Below, one piece after another: positions 8,823 to 17,882 of a DNA stretch of 64,000 nt. Where the stretch lies: contig JAGFJA010000075.1 of NCBI GenBank assembly GCA_024103005.1, positions 1-64,000 of the forward strand. Reading direction: 5' to 3'. The notes beneath the pieces are model-generated. The model searched no databases. It was not told the origin of the DNA and saw only the letters and a list, made by a program, of their open reading frames with translations. The stretch is from Saprospiraceae bacterium. GTDB lineage: Bacteria; Bacteroidota; Bacteroidia; Chitinophagales; Saprospiraceae. Position 1 is the stretch's first letter; each line of letters begins with the position of its first letter. The translations under genes were made by a program, and so were the position numbers.

Positions 8823-9592
8823 CAGTGAAAGTCTATCAATACCTGAGAGGTTTCAAATCCTATATCTGCTTTTTCGCTCCATGGTTTGTCGGCAAGGTCA
8901 GTTCGCTGACTTGTAAAAAACGCCTGTGATTTACTTATCATGCCGATGTCCTTAGCATAGGTTCGCCGAGATGATTTGTACAGGATGATGTTGTCATCCT
9001 GCAAAACATCAACCAGGTTGATCGTCGGATAATCTTTACCTTTGAAAGTATAGGTGCCTGTCTGTTCAATATAGGTGCCCGGCCAGTCTTTAAAAAGGTT
9101 GATTACCTTTCCCTTTATCAGATAATTGGCATTTGGGTCTATGAGGATAGTCGGGTTCCAGACTTTATTTTCATCAATGGGGAATACTAAGTCAACCAAT
9201 GGCGTATTTTCTTCTGTACGTATAAGGTTGGTGGCTGACGGACTAAGGCTGTAAACACGGAGAATAGTCCAGGATTGATCGGGTAGTTGTTTTTCTTTAA
9301 GACAACGGAAGACCAGCCGATTGGCGCCGTCTCTGAAGGTATCCGTTAGTGTTTCGCGATATATTCCGCTGACTTTTTCCGTTTCAATAGTTCCTAAATT
9401 ATCGAAATAGTATGTTGAGTCAATGCTGTAAGTCCAGCTGTTGCCTATTTTCAGCGGATAATATCGATATGAATCCATGAGTTTTTGCTGATACCGTTGT
9501 GCGGCATTGGTATCAAAATCATTTTCACAAGAAGTTAAAAATATACCCAAGAGGCATAAAAAAAAACCGTATATCACCGCATTTTTCATCAA
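8822..9592 (-). CDS. Putative lipoprotein of unknown function
   Basis: The N-terminus MMKNAVIYGFFLCLLGIFLTSC is a lipoprotein signal with the lipobox LTSC, so the mature 235-residue protein is anchored to a membrane facing the periplasm. The body is beta-rich and polar (YYPLKIGNSWTYSIDSTYY, then KVSGIYRETLTDTF). This resembles Bacteroidota lipoproteins that open with a stretch like LKIGNSWTY, but no function is known to me. Translation is coupled to rimM downstream, which may be only an accident of operon structure. Confidence 0.8.
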   Translation of the reverse strand: MMKNAVIYGFFLCLLGIFLTSCENDFDTNAAQRYQQKLMDSYRYYPLKIGNSWTYSIDSTYYFDNLGTIETEKVSGIYRETLTDTFRDGANRLVFRCLKEKQLPDQSWTILRVYSLSPSATNLIRTEENTPLVDLVFPIDENKVWNPTILIDPNANYLIKGKVINLFKDWPGTYIEQTGTYTFKGKDYPTINLVDVLQDDNIILYKSSRRTYAKDIGMISKSQAFFTSQRTDLADKPWSEKADIGFETSQVLIDFH

Positions 9593-9666
9593 TGTTCGCT
9601 TTGATTAATTAAATCGGCGTAAAATTAAGCAAAAATGTGACTTTATCGGACTGATCTGCCGACGTA

Positions 9667-10947
9667 TTAATCCACTTTATGACCCTTGAAGTCTGAATAG
9701 GCGTCTTCAATGTATTTGTGCACTTCTTCAATATTTGAAAATTGTTCAAAAAGATCCGTGACTTTTTTGGACTTACGATGTGGATCAGTTTGTACAAAAT
9801 TGATAATATCGTCAGCCATAATCTTGTTTCCGCACAGGATGATCAGGCGTTCTATGACATTTCTCAGTTCCCTGACATTGCCTGTCCAATTATATTTTTC
9901 AAGGATGGCATAAGCCTCAGGAGTGATGGTTTTTGCCGGGATCCCGTATTCTTTGCAGATATTTTTAATAAAATAGTCTCCCAGCAGGCGGATATCACCG
10001 GTTCTTTCGGAGAGAGAAGGCACCCTGATGATGATTACTGCCAGTCTGTGATATAAATCCTCTCTAAACCTTTTCGCTTCTATCTCTTTGAGGAGATCCT
10101 TATTGGTAGCAGCGATGACACGTACATCTACCTGGATATCTTTTTCGCCTCCGACTCTTGTGATACGCTTTTCCTGGAGAGCGCGGAGCACCTTTGCCTG
10201 GGCCTCAAGGCTCATATCGCCGATTTCATCGAGAAACAAGGTGGCACCATTAGCCTGTTCAAATTTGCCGATTCTTTGCTTGACGGCTGAAGTAAAGGCG
10301 CCTTTTTCATGACCGAATAATTCACTTTCAATGAGTTCGGATGGAATGGCAGCACAATTGACCTCTATGAGAGGAGCGGTATTTCGGTTGCTTTTGGCGT
10401 GGATGAGTTTAGCTACCAATTCTTTTCCTGTACCATTGCCACCTGTGATAAGAACTCTGGCTTCGGTAGGAGCGACTCGTTCAATGGTTTCATGTATCTT
10501 AGAGATTGCAGGAGACTGACCTATCATTTCAGGAGACTTGCACCTTGAAATTTTATTCTGCAAGACACGAGTTGTCTGAACCAGACTGTTTTTATCAATG
10601 GCATTTCGTATTGTAATCAGGAGACGGTTAAGGTCAGGCGGTTTGGATACAAAATCGAAAGCACCTTTTTTGACAGCATCTACTGCCGTGTCGATATTGG
10701 CGTGACCTGATATCATTATGACCGGGGTGTCCGGAGCCAGTTCATTTATTTTTTCGAAAGCTTCCTGCCCATCCATTCGAGGCATTTTAATGTCCAGCAG
10801 GATGACATCAAATTTACTTTTTTTTACCTTTTCAATAGCCTCCATTCCATCGCAGGCTTCCAAAACATCATACTTTTCAAACGAAAGAATCTCTTTGAGT
10901 GTTCTTCGGATACTGCTTTCATCATCTACCAGTAAAATACTTGCCAT
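9667..10947 (-). CDS. Sigma-54-dependent response regulator, NtrC family, lacking HTH
   Basis: A two-component response regulator that activates sigma-54 RNA polymerase. It has a receiver domain (residues 1-120, DD at the acidic pocket, DVILLDIKMP with the phospho-Asp, Lys in VSKPPD), then an AAA+ domain (about 140-370: Walker A GGNGTGKE, GAFTSA loop, LFLDEIGDM, R-fingers). Two things are odd. The sigma-54-contacting loop reads GAFTSA and not GAFTGA. The protein ends at 426 residues, about 45 residues after the AAA+ domain, just where the Fis-type helix-turn-helix should begin (IEEVHKYIEDAYSDF then stop); no such domain is found downstream in any frame. The sensor kinase is not in the window. 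Confidence 0.9.
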   Translation of the reverse strand: MASILLVDDESSIRRTLKEILSFEKYDVLEACDGMEAIEKVKKSKFDVILLDIKMPRMDGQEAFEKINELAPDTPVIMISGHANIDTAVDAVKKGAFDFVSKPPDLNRLLITIRNAIDKNSLVQTTRVLQNKISRCKSPEMIGQSPAISKIHETIERVAPTEARVLITGGNGTGKELVAKLIHAKSNRNTAPLIEVNCAAIPSELIESELFGHEKGAFTSAVKQRIGKFEQANGATLFLDEIGDMSLEAQAKVLRALQEKRITRVGGEKDIQVDVRVIAATNKDLLKEIEAKRFREDLYHRLAVIIIRVPSLSERTGDIRLLGDYFIKNICKEYGIPAKTITPEAYAILEKYNWTGNVRELRNVIERLIILCGNKIMADDIINFVQTDPHRKSKKVTDLFEQFSNIEEVHKYIEDAYSDFKGHKVD

Positions 10948-11299
10948 ATTGTTTAATAGGTTTTATCAAAAGGATGAATAATTAGTGCAAATATATCTAT
11001 CAAATATCACATTACAAAAAAATATAATATGTAAATTCAATATTCATAGATATTAATTGATAAAAAATTAAATATGTCAGCAAAAAAATGATAAGGATTT
11101 GGTAATTTAGACCCCCTCCTTAAATAGTGAGTGGTGAAGTGATGATTAAAATAAATTCAAAATCCTGAAACTACATTTTAATTTTTTAGAAGTTAAGATA
11201 TATAATACATATAAAATTATTAAATTTGTGATTACGATTATCAAACTTGTACACCGAAATAGGAGTAACAAGCATTTTTAAATTTAAAAGGTAAATAAA
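10948..11299. other. AT-rich intergenic region
   Basis: A 352-base divergent gap between the response regulator and the small outer membrane protein. No reading frame, hairpin or clear promoter was found. Confidence 0.4.
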
Positions 11300-11791
11300 A
11301 TGAAAAAAATTTTCTGCACACTTGCTGTTGTTTTTGCATTCATCACAGTTACGCAGGCTCAAAGTGATTACAAAAATGCAATTGGATTAAGGTTCGGAAG
11401 CGGTTACTATGACGTTGTATCAGCTTCTTACAAGACATTTATTTCGGATCCGGGAGCTCTTGAATTTAATGCCGGCTTTCGATCTTACGGTAGCTGGTTT
11501 AACCTGAGTCTTGCCGGTTCTTACCAATATCATTTTCCTATCGGTGCTGTTGATGGATTGAAGTGGTTTGTAGGTGGTGGAGCGATTGTCAATTTTTCTT
11601 CTTCTTCTTATGATGCATACAGGGGTGTTTCATTGGGAATATTTCCTACAGGTGGAGTAGATTATAAGTTTTCAAATATACCGCTCAACTTAACCGTGGA
11701 CCTAAGGCCTACTATTAATATCGTTGAGGCCTATGATTATTACAACAACTTCTTTGTCAGTGGCGGCGTTGCGGCAAGATATACTTTCTAA
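11300..11791 (+). CDS. Small outer membrane beta-barrel protein
   Basis: A 163-residue exported protein with a classic signal peptide (MKKIFCTLAVVFAFITVTQAQ). The mature part is made of alternating hydrophobic strands with aromatic ends (IGLRFGSGYYDVVSASY, AGFRSYGSWFNLSLAGSYQYHF) and ends in an aromatic residue (AARYTF), the usual signal for barrel insertion. Eight strands are plausible for this length. The family is an OMP of the OmpW/OmpX size class, but I do not recognise it further. It stands alone, followed by a terminator. Function is unknown; it may be a structural porin or a stress-related protein. Confidence 0.8.
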   Translation: MKKIFCTLAVVFAFITVTQAQSDYKNAIGLRFGSGYYDVVSASYKTFISDPGALEFNAGFRSYGSWFNLSLAGSYQYHFPIGAVDGLKWFVGGGAIVNFSSSSYDAYRGVSLGIFPTGGVDYKFSNIPLNLTVDLRPTINIVEAYDYYNNFFVSGGVAARYTF

Positions 11792-11818
11792 GTTGGATAA
11801 TTAGTACAGAAAAAATAG

Positions 11819-11850
11819 CCGTCTCAATAGATTTTGGGGCGGTTTTTTTT
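11819..11850 (+). terminator. Rho-independent terminator after the small OMP gene
   Basis: A 9-bp stem with two G-T pairs (CCGTCTCAA with TTGGGGCGG) is followed by eight T residues. Confidence 0.8.
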
Positions 11851-11957
11851 ATGCAATGCATATCATCTTGCCCATCATAAAAGGTGCAGCATATTGTGGA
11901 AAGCTATTTTTCGGGAGATTTTATAGAAAATGGAATATAAAAAAAAAGGAACTGTTA

Positions 11958-12197
11958 TTACAACTGCCGTCTGTTGTTTTTCCACCAGATAAATCCAATG
12001 GTGCCCACGACCAGGTATGGTACGACCAGCATATATAGAATGCCGTAATTCAGGCCTTTTGCAGCGGAACCGCCATTCTCCAGATTTGATTCGGCGGCCA
12101 TCCGGCACATAGGGCACTGAGCCATGATGTCAGCCGAAAACAGAGTGGTGATGATGCAAACAAGGACGATAGGTAATATATATTTACGTAGAGACAC
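11958..12197 (-). CDS. Small membrane protein with a CPMC motif
   Basis: A 79-residue protein that appears to start with GTG, since no in-frame ATG lies between the upstream stop and the signal peptide. It has a signal peptide (to about residue 26, ...SADIMAQ), then CPMC (CxxC) at the start of the mature part, a short loop (AAESNLENGGSAAKGLN), one strongly hydrophobic helix (GILYMLVVPYLVVGTIGFIWW) and a basic tail. The CxxC is placed on the outside. I recall similar short proteins in Bacteroidota, sometimes near cytochrome oxidase genes, but no function is known to me. It could bind a metal or take part in thiol redox chemistry. Confidence 0.75.
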   Translation of the reverse strand: MSLRKYILPIVLVCIITTLFSADIMAQCPMCRMAAESNLENGGSAAKGLNYGILYMLVVPYLVVGTIGFIWWKNNRRQL

Positions 12198-12269
12198 CTC
12201 TTTTATTTTTTTACAAAGTTACTCATTGTCACTAAGAATCCCTGTTTTTTTGATATTAAATTTTCAATA

Positions 12270-15200
12270 TCAATTCATTTCAACCTGATAATCCAATCCT
12301 TTTTGGGATACAATATCTATCAGCAATTGATTTATCGAGATATTGAGGTCAGATTCCAGCCACAAGACCACTTTTGATTCTTCATCGGTAAGAGCTATTC
12401 TTAGCTTTTGATAACCTGAATTTTCAAGAGTATAACTATGGAGCATGTCGATGGTGTCCTCACTAAGTATGGCTACCGGTATTTTGATAGTCAGTGCTTT
12501 AAAATATAGCTCTCCGATGGTTTCAAGAAGCCGGATAGATTGGATCATCAATTCCGGAGGCCCGTCCTTATATCTTGCCTTGTATTCCCCCTCGACAAAG
12601 AGCTTGTTTCCTTCATACAGGAAGGCCTTGGCATTGTGATACACTTCCTTGGAGATAAAAAAGGAGGAGCTGCCGCTGTAATCGGTCAATTCAAATTTGC
12701 CATAAGGGTCGCCTCTTTTATTGAATCCGTGATAGACTGATGTCACCATCCCTGCTATTTTTACCTTAGTTCCTTTTTCAGTAATATTTTCCAATTCTGC
12801 CATGGTAAAATTGCATAGGTGCTTTATCTCCATCTGATAAGAATCAAGAGGATGACCGCTGGCATAGAGGCCGATCATTTCTTTTTCTTTGTCTAATTTA
12901 AAGGAGGTGGACCATGCAACAAATTTATCCGGCTGGGGTGGAGTAATTATCTCACTGATGTCGTCACCGAAGAGACTCATTGTTCCGCCTTCTTCTATAT
13001 CTTTGACTGCTGAGGCATAGCGGATCAGGTTTTCGATAAAGGTCACCTCCTTGTCATTTACGCTGAAATAAGCTTCTCTGGGTATATTAAATCCGTCCAA
13101 TGCTCCGCTATAGACCAGACCTTCCAGTGTTTTTTTGTTGACTGAGCGACTATTGACACGTACTGCAAAGTCGTAGATATCTTTAAACGGCTTATCGCCT
13201 CTGGCGTCCAGGATATCCTGTGACGGCCCATCACCAATCCCTTTGATGGCATTGAGCCCAAACCTGATTTCTCCTTTCTTGTTTACTGCAAATTGTATTT
13301 TACTTTCATTTACGTCAGGACCCAATACTTTGAGCCCTGCAGCATTGCATTGTTCTATGTATTGGGTGATTTTTTCGATATTTCCCTGATGTTTTAAGTT
13401 GGCAGCCATAAATTCAGGCAGGTAATTGGCTTTCAGATAGGCAGTCTGGTAGGCTACAAAGGCGTAACAGGTAGAATGAGATTTGTTGAATGCGTAAGAT
13501 GCAAATGCTTCCCAGTCAGTCCACACCTTGATGGCCTTTGCCTCTTCGATGTTTTTCTTCCTGATACCTTCCATAAACTTATCTTTCAGTGAGTCCAGGG
13601 TCTTTTTGTCTTTTTTACCCATGGCTTTTCTGAGTATGTCGGCATCACCTTTAGAAAAGCCTGCCAATTGCTGAGCCAACAGCATGACTTGTTCCTGATA
13701 GACGGTTATTCCAAAGGTTTCTTTCAGGATTTCTTCCATCTCAGGAATATCATAAGTCACTTCTTCTCTGCCGTGTTTTCTGTTGATGTAAGAAGGGATA
13801 TATTCCATCGGTCCCGGTCGGTATAAGGCATTCATCGAGATAAGATCTTCAAACCGGTCTGGTTTCAGATCCTTGAGGTGTTTACGCATACCGACACTTT
13901 CAAACTGGAAGGTTCCGAAGGTGTCACCTTTTTGAAACAAGTCATAGGTGGGTGCATCATCCAGTGGGATATTATCTATATCCAGGGTGATACCATGATT
14001 TTCATGAATATACTGAAGACAATCTTTTATGATGCTGAGCGTCTTTAAGCCTAGAAAGTCCATCTTGATGACACCTGCAGACTCTACCACTTTTCCTTCG
14101 TATTGTGTGACCAATAAGTCAGAGTCTTTAGCTGTCGCAACAGGCAAAATGTCCATCAGGTTGCTTGGGGCTATGATGACGCCTGCAGCGTGGACGCCCA
14201 CATTCCTGACTGAGCCTTCGAGTTTGAGGGCTTCCCTGAGTACAACAGATCGATAATCTTCCGGATTATGGTAGATTGCCCTCAGCATATCCACCTTTGC
14301 CATATCGTCGGTACTCAATTCTTCCACTTCTCTTAGACTATTTTCTCCGGAGAGCGGGGCTGTCAGTACCCGGTTGAGTGAAATGCCCAACTTCTCAGGA
14401 AACATCTTGGTTAGTTGATTGGACTGTTCCAGCGGAAGATCCAGGACTCTTGCCACATCCTTGATCGAGCTTTTGGCAGCCATGGTACCGTAAGTAATAA
14501 TCTGGGCTACTTGGTTTTTGCCGTATTTTTCGATGACATAGTCGATAACTTTCTGGCGACCTTCATCGTCAAAGTCGGTGTCGATGTCCGGCATTGACTT
14601 TCTGTCGGGATTAAGAAATCGCTCAAACAGCAGATTATATTTTATCGGATCTATATTGGTGATGCCGATGCAATATGCAACCACACTTCCGGCAGCTGAT
14701 CCGCGCCCGGGACCTACAAAGACACCGATATCCCGTCCTGCCTTAATAAAATCGGCTACAATGAGAAAATAACCTGCAAATTCCATTGACTCTATGACGC
14801 CCAGCTCAAAGTCTATACGCTCTTTAATCTCAGGTGTCAGTTCTTTATATCGTTTGATTGCGCCCTGGTAGGTCATGTCACGCAGGTAATCATCCTGTGA
14901 GTTAAATGAAGTCGGGATAGTATAGTGGGGTAATAGAATATTTTTATGCAGGTCAAGTATTTCGACTTTGTCCACTATTTCAAGTGTGTTTTCGATGGAT
15001 TGGGGTACATCGTGAAAGAGGCGGCTCATCTCATCCGTCGATTTAAAATAAAATTCGTCGTTGTAAAAGCCAAACCGCGTCCCTCTGCCATTGTTTTCAT
15101 CGACATTAAATTCGTCTGCTTTAGGAGTGGACTGTTTTTCGCCTGTATTGACGCACAATAAGATATCATGTGCATTGCTGTCTTCGCGATCTACATAGTG

Positions 15201-15845
15201 AGCGTCATTGGAAGCGATTATCTTTACCTGATATTTTTGGGCAAAGCGTAGTAAGACCTGATTGACTTTCTCCTGATCGGGTATTTTGTGTCTTTGAAGT
15301 TCGATATAATAATCTTCTCCGAAGATGTTAAGCCACCATTTGAGTTCCTGTTCGGCCTCGTCTATCTTATCTTCCAGGATAAGTTGGGGGATGATGGCAC
15401 CAAGGCAGCAGCTGGTGACGATCAACCCTTCGTGGTACTTTTCTACCAATTCTTTGTCGATACGAGGATATTTGCCGTACAGGCCTTCGATAAATCCCAG
15501 AGAGGATAATTTACACAGGTTGGTGTAACCGATATCGTTCTTAGCGAGCATCAGCTGGTGATAACGCTTGTCCCGAAGGTTTTTGGTAAATTGTCTTTTA
15601 AACCGATTTTCTACCAGATAGAACTCACAGCCAACGATGGGTTTGATGACGGTAGGCCCGCCTTTTTTATTATATTTGCCTGCCTCGGCGACAAACTTAA
15701 AGACGCCAAACATGTTACCATGGTCTGTAATCGCTATGGCCGGCATCTTGTCATCGACTGCTTTTTTGTACAAAGCACCTATTTCGGATGCTCCATCCAA
15801 TAATGAGAACTGAGTATGACAGTGTAAATGTGCGAAAGAGGCCAT
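12270..15845 (-). CDS. dnaE: DNA polymerase III alpha subunit
   Basis: The catalytic subunit of the replicative polymerase, 1191 residues. It begins with the PHP domain (LHCHTQFSLLDGAS; AITDHGNMFG), continues into the polymerase core with the catalytic Asp triplet region (SMPDIDTDFDDEGRQ, about residue 400) and the finger motifs (GPGRGSAAGSVVAY; FNKSHSTCYAFVAYQTAYLKA), then a tandem helix-hairpin-helix (FGLNAIKGIGDGPSQDI) and an OB fold near the C-terminus (KIAGMVTSVYHGFNKRGDPYG). It is the DnaE1 type, with no PolC exonuclease insertion. The proofreading subunit must be encoded elsewhere. It stands alone, and the gap of about 200 bases downstream to the adenine deaminase gene shows no clear signal. 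Confidence 0.97.
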   Translation of the reverse strand: MASFAHLHCHTQFSLLDGASEIGALYKKAVDDKMPAIAITDHGNMFGVFKFVAEAGKYNKKGGPTVIKPIVGCEFYLVENRFKRQFTKNLRDKRYHQLMLAKNDIGYTNLCKLSSLGFIEGLYGKYPRIDKELVEKYHEGLIVTSCCLGAIIPQLILEDKIDEAEQELKWWLNIFGEDYYIELQRHKIPDQEKVNQVLLRFAQKYQVKIIASNDAHYVDREDSNAHDILLCVNTGEKQSTPKADEFNVDENNGRGTRFGFYNDEFYFKSTDEMSRLFHDVPQSIENTLEIVDKVEILDLHKNILLPHYTIPTSFNSQDDYLRDMTYQGAIKRYKELTPEIKERIDFELGVIESMEFAGYFLIVADFIKAGRDIGVFVGPGRGSAAGSVVAYCIGITNIDPIKYNLLFERFLNPDRKSMPDIDTDFDDEGRQKVIDYVIEKYGKNQVAQIITYGTMAAKSSIKDVARVLDLPLEQSNQLTKMFPEKLGISLNRVLTAPLSGENSLREVEELSTDDMAKVDMLRAIYHNPEDYRSVVLREALKLEGSVRNVGVHAAGVIIAPSNLMDILPVATAKDSDLLVTQYEGKVVESAGVIKMDFLGLKTLSIIKDCLQYIHENHGITLDIDNIPLDDAPTYDLFQKGDTFGTFQFESVGMRKHLKDLKPDRFEDLISMNALYRPGPMEYIPSYINRKHGREEVTYDIPEMEEILKETFGITVYQEQVMLLAQQLAGFSKGDADILRKAMGKKDKKTLDSLKDKFMEGIRKKNIEEAKAIKVWTDWEAFASYAFNKSHSTCYAFVAYQTAYLKANYLPEFMAANLKHQGNIEKITQYIEQCNAAGLKVLGPDVNESKIQFAVNKKGEIRFGLNAIKGIGDGPSQDILDARGDKPFKDIYDFAVRVNSRSVNKKTLEGLVYSGALDGFNIPREAYFSVNDKEVTFIENLIRYASAVKDIEEGGTMSLFGDDISEIITPPQPDKFVAWSTSFKLDKEKEMIGLYASGHPLDSYQMEIKHLCNFTMAELENITEKGTKVKIAGMVTSVYHGFNKRGDPYGKFELTDYSGSSSFFISKEVYHNAKAFLYEGNKLFVEGEYKARYKDGPPELMIQSIRLLETIGELYFKALTIKIPVAILSEDTIDMLHSYTLENSGYQKLRIALTDEESKVVLWLESDLNISINQLLIDIVSQKGLDYQVEMN

Positions 15846-16044
15846 ATTTATCAGATTGATAAAAAGTAAAGATAAATGTTATTCCGGTTAAACTCAGGAA
15901 TAATTTTATTTTTTAATATATGAAAAGTGAAAATGTGTGTAAATTAACCTACTTTTTAAAAGGTTAGTTCCTCTAATTCCGACTTTTTTGAATATTCTCT
16001 TAAAAAATTAGTTCAGAAATTTCAGGGTCTTAATATTCCCTTTT

Positions 16045-17643
16045 TTATTTACAAAAATCAAATTTATCCCCATCGAACAAACCCAAATCGGTCATTTTGA
16101 GATGCGGAATTACCGGCAAAGCCATAAAAGACAATGACATGAAGGGCGACCGGAGGGTAGAGCCAAGAACGTCTTTAGCCATCATGTCAAGTTCTGTATA
16201 AGCTGCACTGACTTCCCACACATCCCGGTCACTCATGAGTCCGGCTATGGGCAAAGGAAGGACCTTCGTGTTGCCGTCAGCAGTGGCTGCAAGTCCGCCC
16301 TTACGGCTTATGAGTGTGTTAATTACCTCTGTGATGGTTTCATCATTGGTTCCCACTGCAATGATATTGTGACTGTCATGTGCTACAGTAGAGGCCAGTG
16401 CGCCTTTTTTTAGACCAAAGTTTTTTATCCTGCCGATAGCCGGTTTGGCGGAATTGTATCTATTCAAAACTACAACTTTGAGTATGTCATTTTCAGGAAT
16501 ACATGATGAAGCAGGTAGTCTGAGATGATTGGTAATTAGTTGGCCATCGAGGCATTCTATGACAGAGACCATATCCGGCAATTCATCTTTGATGGCTTGT
16601 TTTTGGATGGGACCGATATTAAATTGATTGATGTGATTGATAGGGCGGGAAGGTATATAACTTTTTCCATTTTCAGCTACCAGTTGTCCCCGGATATATG
16701 TCTTGGTTACTTTAAAATCCTGCAAATCCTCCACAATGATTAAATCTGCGTAATCTCCCGGATTGAGCTGTCCGTGATCCAGACCATAATGCAATACAGG
16801 GTTGATACAGGCTGATTTCAGTGTATCAAATAAGTCGTATCCTGACTTTACTGCCCTGCTGACTAATTGGTTGATATGTCCCAGCTCCAGACTATCCGGA
16901 TGTTTGTCATCCGAACAAAACATAATGAGTTCAGGATGGTGTGCCAGTGCCGGAATCAAGGCTTCAAAATTTCGGGCGGCGCTGCCTTCTCTGATGAGGA
17001 CGTGAATACCAAGGGTCAGTTTATCTAATGCTTCTTCAAGTGTAAAACACTCGTGGTCGGTAGTTATTCCGGCCTCAAAGTATTTCCGAGCGTCGTCTCC
17101 CCTCAGTCCGGGTGCATGTCCGTCCACCTTTTTATTCAAACGATGGGCAAGATTTATTTTTTCCATTACCATAGGGTCTCGATGGATAACGCCGGGAAAA
17201 TTCATCATTTCTGCCAGATACTTAATTTCCGGTTTTTCCAGTAATGGTCTCAGGGCGTCAGCTTCCAGGTCTGCTCCGCTGGTTTCAAAGTGTGTCGCCG
17301 GAACACAACTCGGTGCACCGAAATTAAAGTAAAACGGCACTCCGCTGGCATTTTCAATCATATATTCCACTCCGGCTATTCCGCATACGTTGGCTATTTC
17401 ATGGGGGTCACTTACGGTAGCTATCGTGCCGTGGATGACTGCCATTCGGGCAAATTCGGAAGGAACTACCAGTGAGCTTTCTATATGCACGTGGGCATCT
17501 ACAAATCCGGGGAGAATGAATCCGGTTACCTCCCGGTCAATTTTCCCTACCTGGCTGATACGACCATTTTCGATGTCAATACTTACCGGATAGATTGAGC
17601 GATTGACTATATCTACAAGATTGCCTGTGATCCGGAATTGCAT
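16045..17643 (-). CDS. ade: Adenine deaminase
   Basis: Converts adenine to hypoxanthine and ammonia in purine salvage. The 532-residue protein belongs to the amidohydrolase superfamily and has the Ade-specific layout: metal-binding GFVDAHVHIESSLV near residue 45, DPHEIANVCG (about 85-95), GHAPGLRGDDARKYFEAGITTDHECF in the centre, and the C-terminal Ade domain with VAHDSHNIIAVGTND. These separate it from adenosine deaminase, which has a different fold arrangement. Length is close to that of the family. It appears monocistronic. The neighbour dnaE is transcribed in the same direction, about 200 bases away. Confidence 0.95.
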   Translation of the reverse strand: MQFRITGNLVDIVNRSIYPVSIDIENGRISQVGKIDREVTGFILPGFVDAHVHIESSLVVPSEFARMAVIHGTIATVSDPHEIANVCGIAGVEYMIENASGVPFYFNFGAPSCVPATHFETSGADLEADALRPLLEKPEIKYLAEMMNFPGVIHRDPMVMEKINLAHRLNKKVDGHAPGLRGDDARKYFEAGITTDHECFTLEEALDKLTLGIHVLIREGSAARNFEALIPALAHHPELIMFCSDDKHPDSLELGHINQLVSRAVKSGYDLFDTLKSACINPVLHYGLDHGQLNPGDYADLIIVEDLQDFKVTKTYIRGQLVAENGKSYIPSRPINHINQFNIGPIQKQAIKDELPDMVSVIECLDGQLITNHLRLPASSCIPENDILKVVVLNRYNSAKPAIGRIKNFGLKKGALASTVAHDSHNIIAVGTNDETITEVINTLISRKGGLAATADGNTKVLPLPIAGLMSDRDVWEVSAAYTELDMMAKDVLGSTLRSPFMSLSFMALPVIPHLKMTDLGLFDGDKFDFCK

Positions 17644-17882
17644 GGTTTTTATTTTAAATTATTACATGATAGATTCAAAATACAAATTTGGATAAGCATA
17701 CATTATACCAGGCAATGTACATAAATTTTTTCCATTTTCCCGATTTTAATAACAGAATCAGGCTTTTCTAAATGCACCGTTAGCTTACCTTCCCATACAT
17801 TCAAAAAATACCGGTCTGTCTTTAATCCTGATATCTAAGGCAGGATTGGTAATATCCGGGAATATCAGGTCAGAACGGTCTC

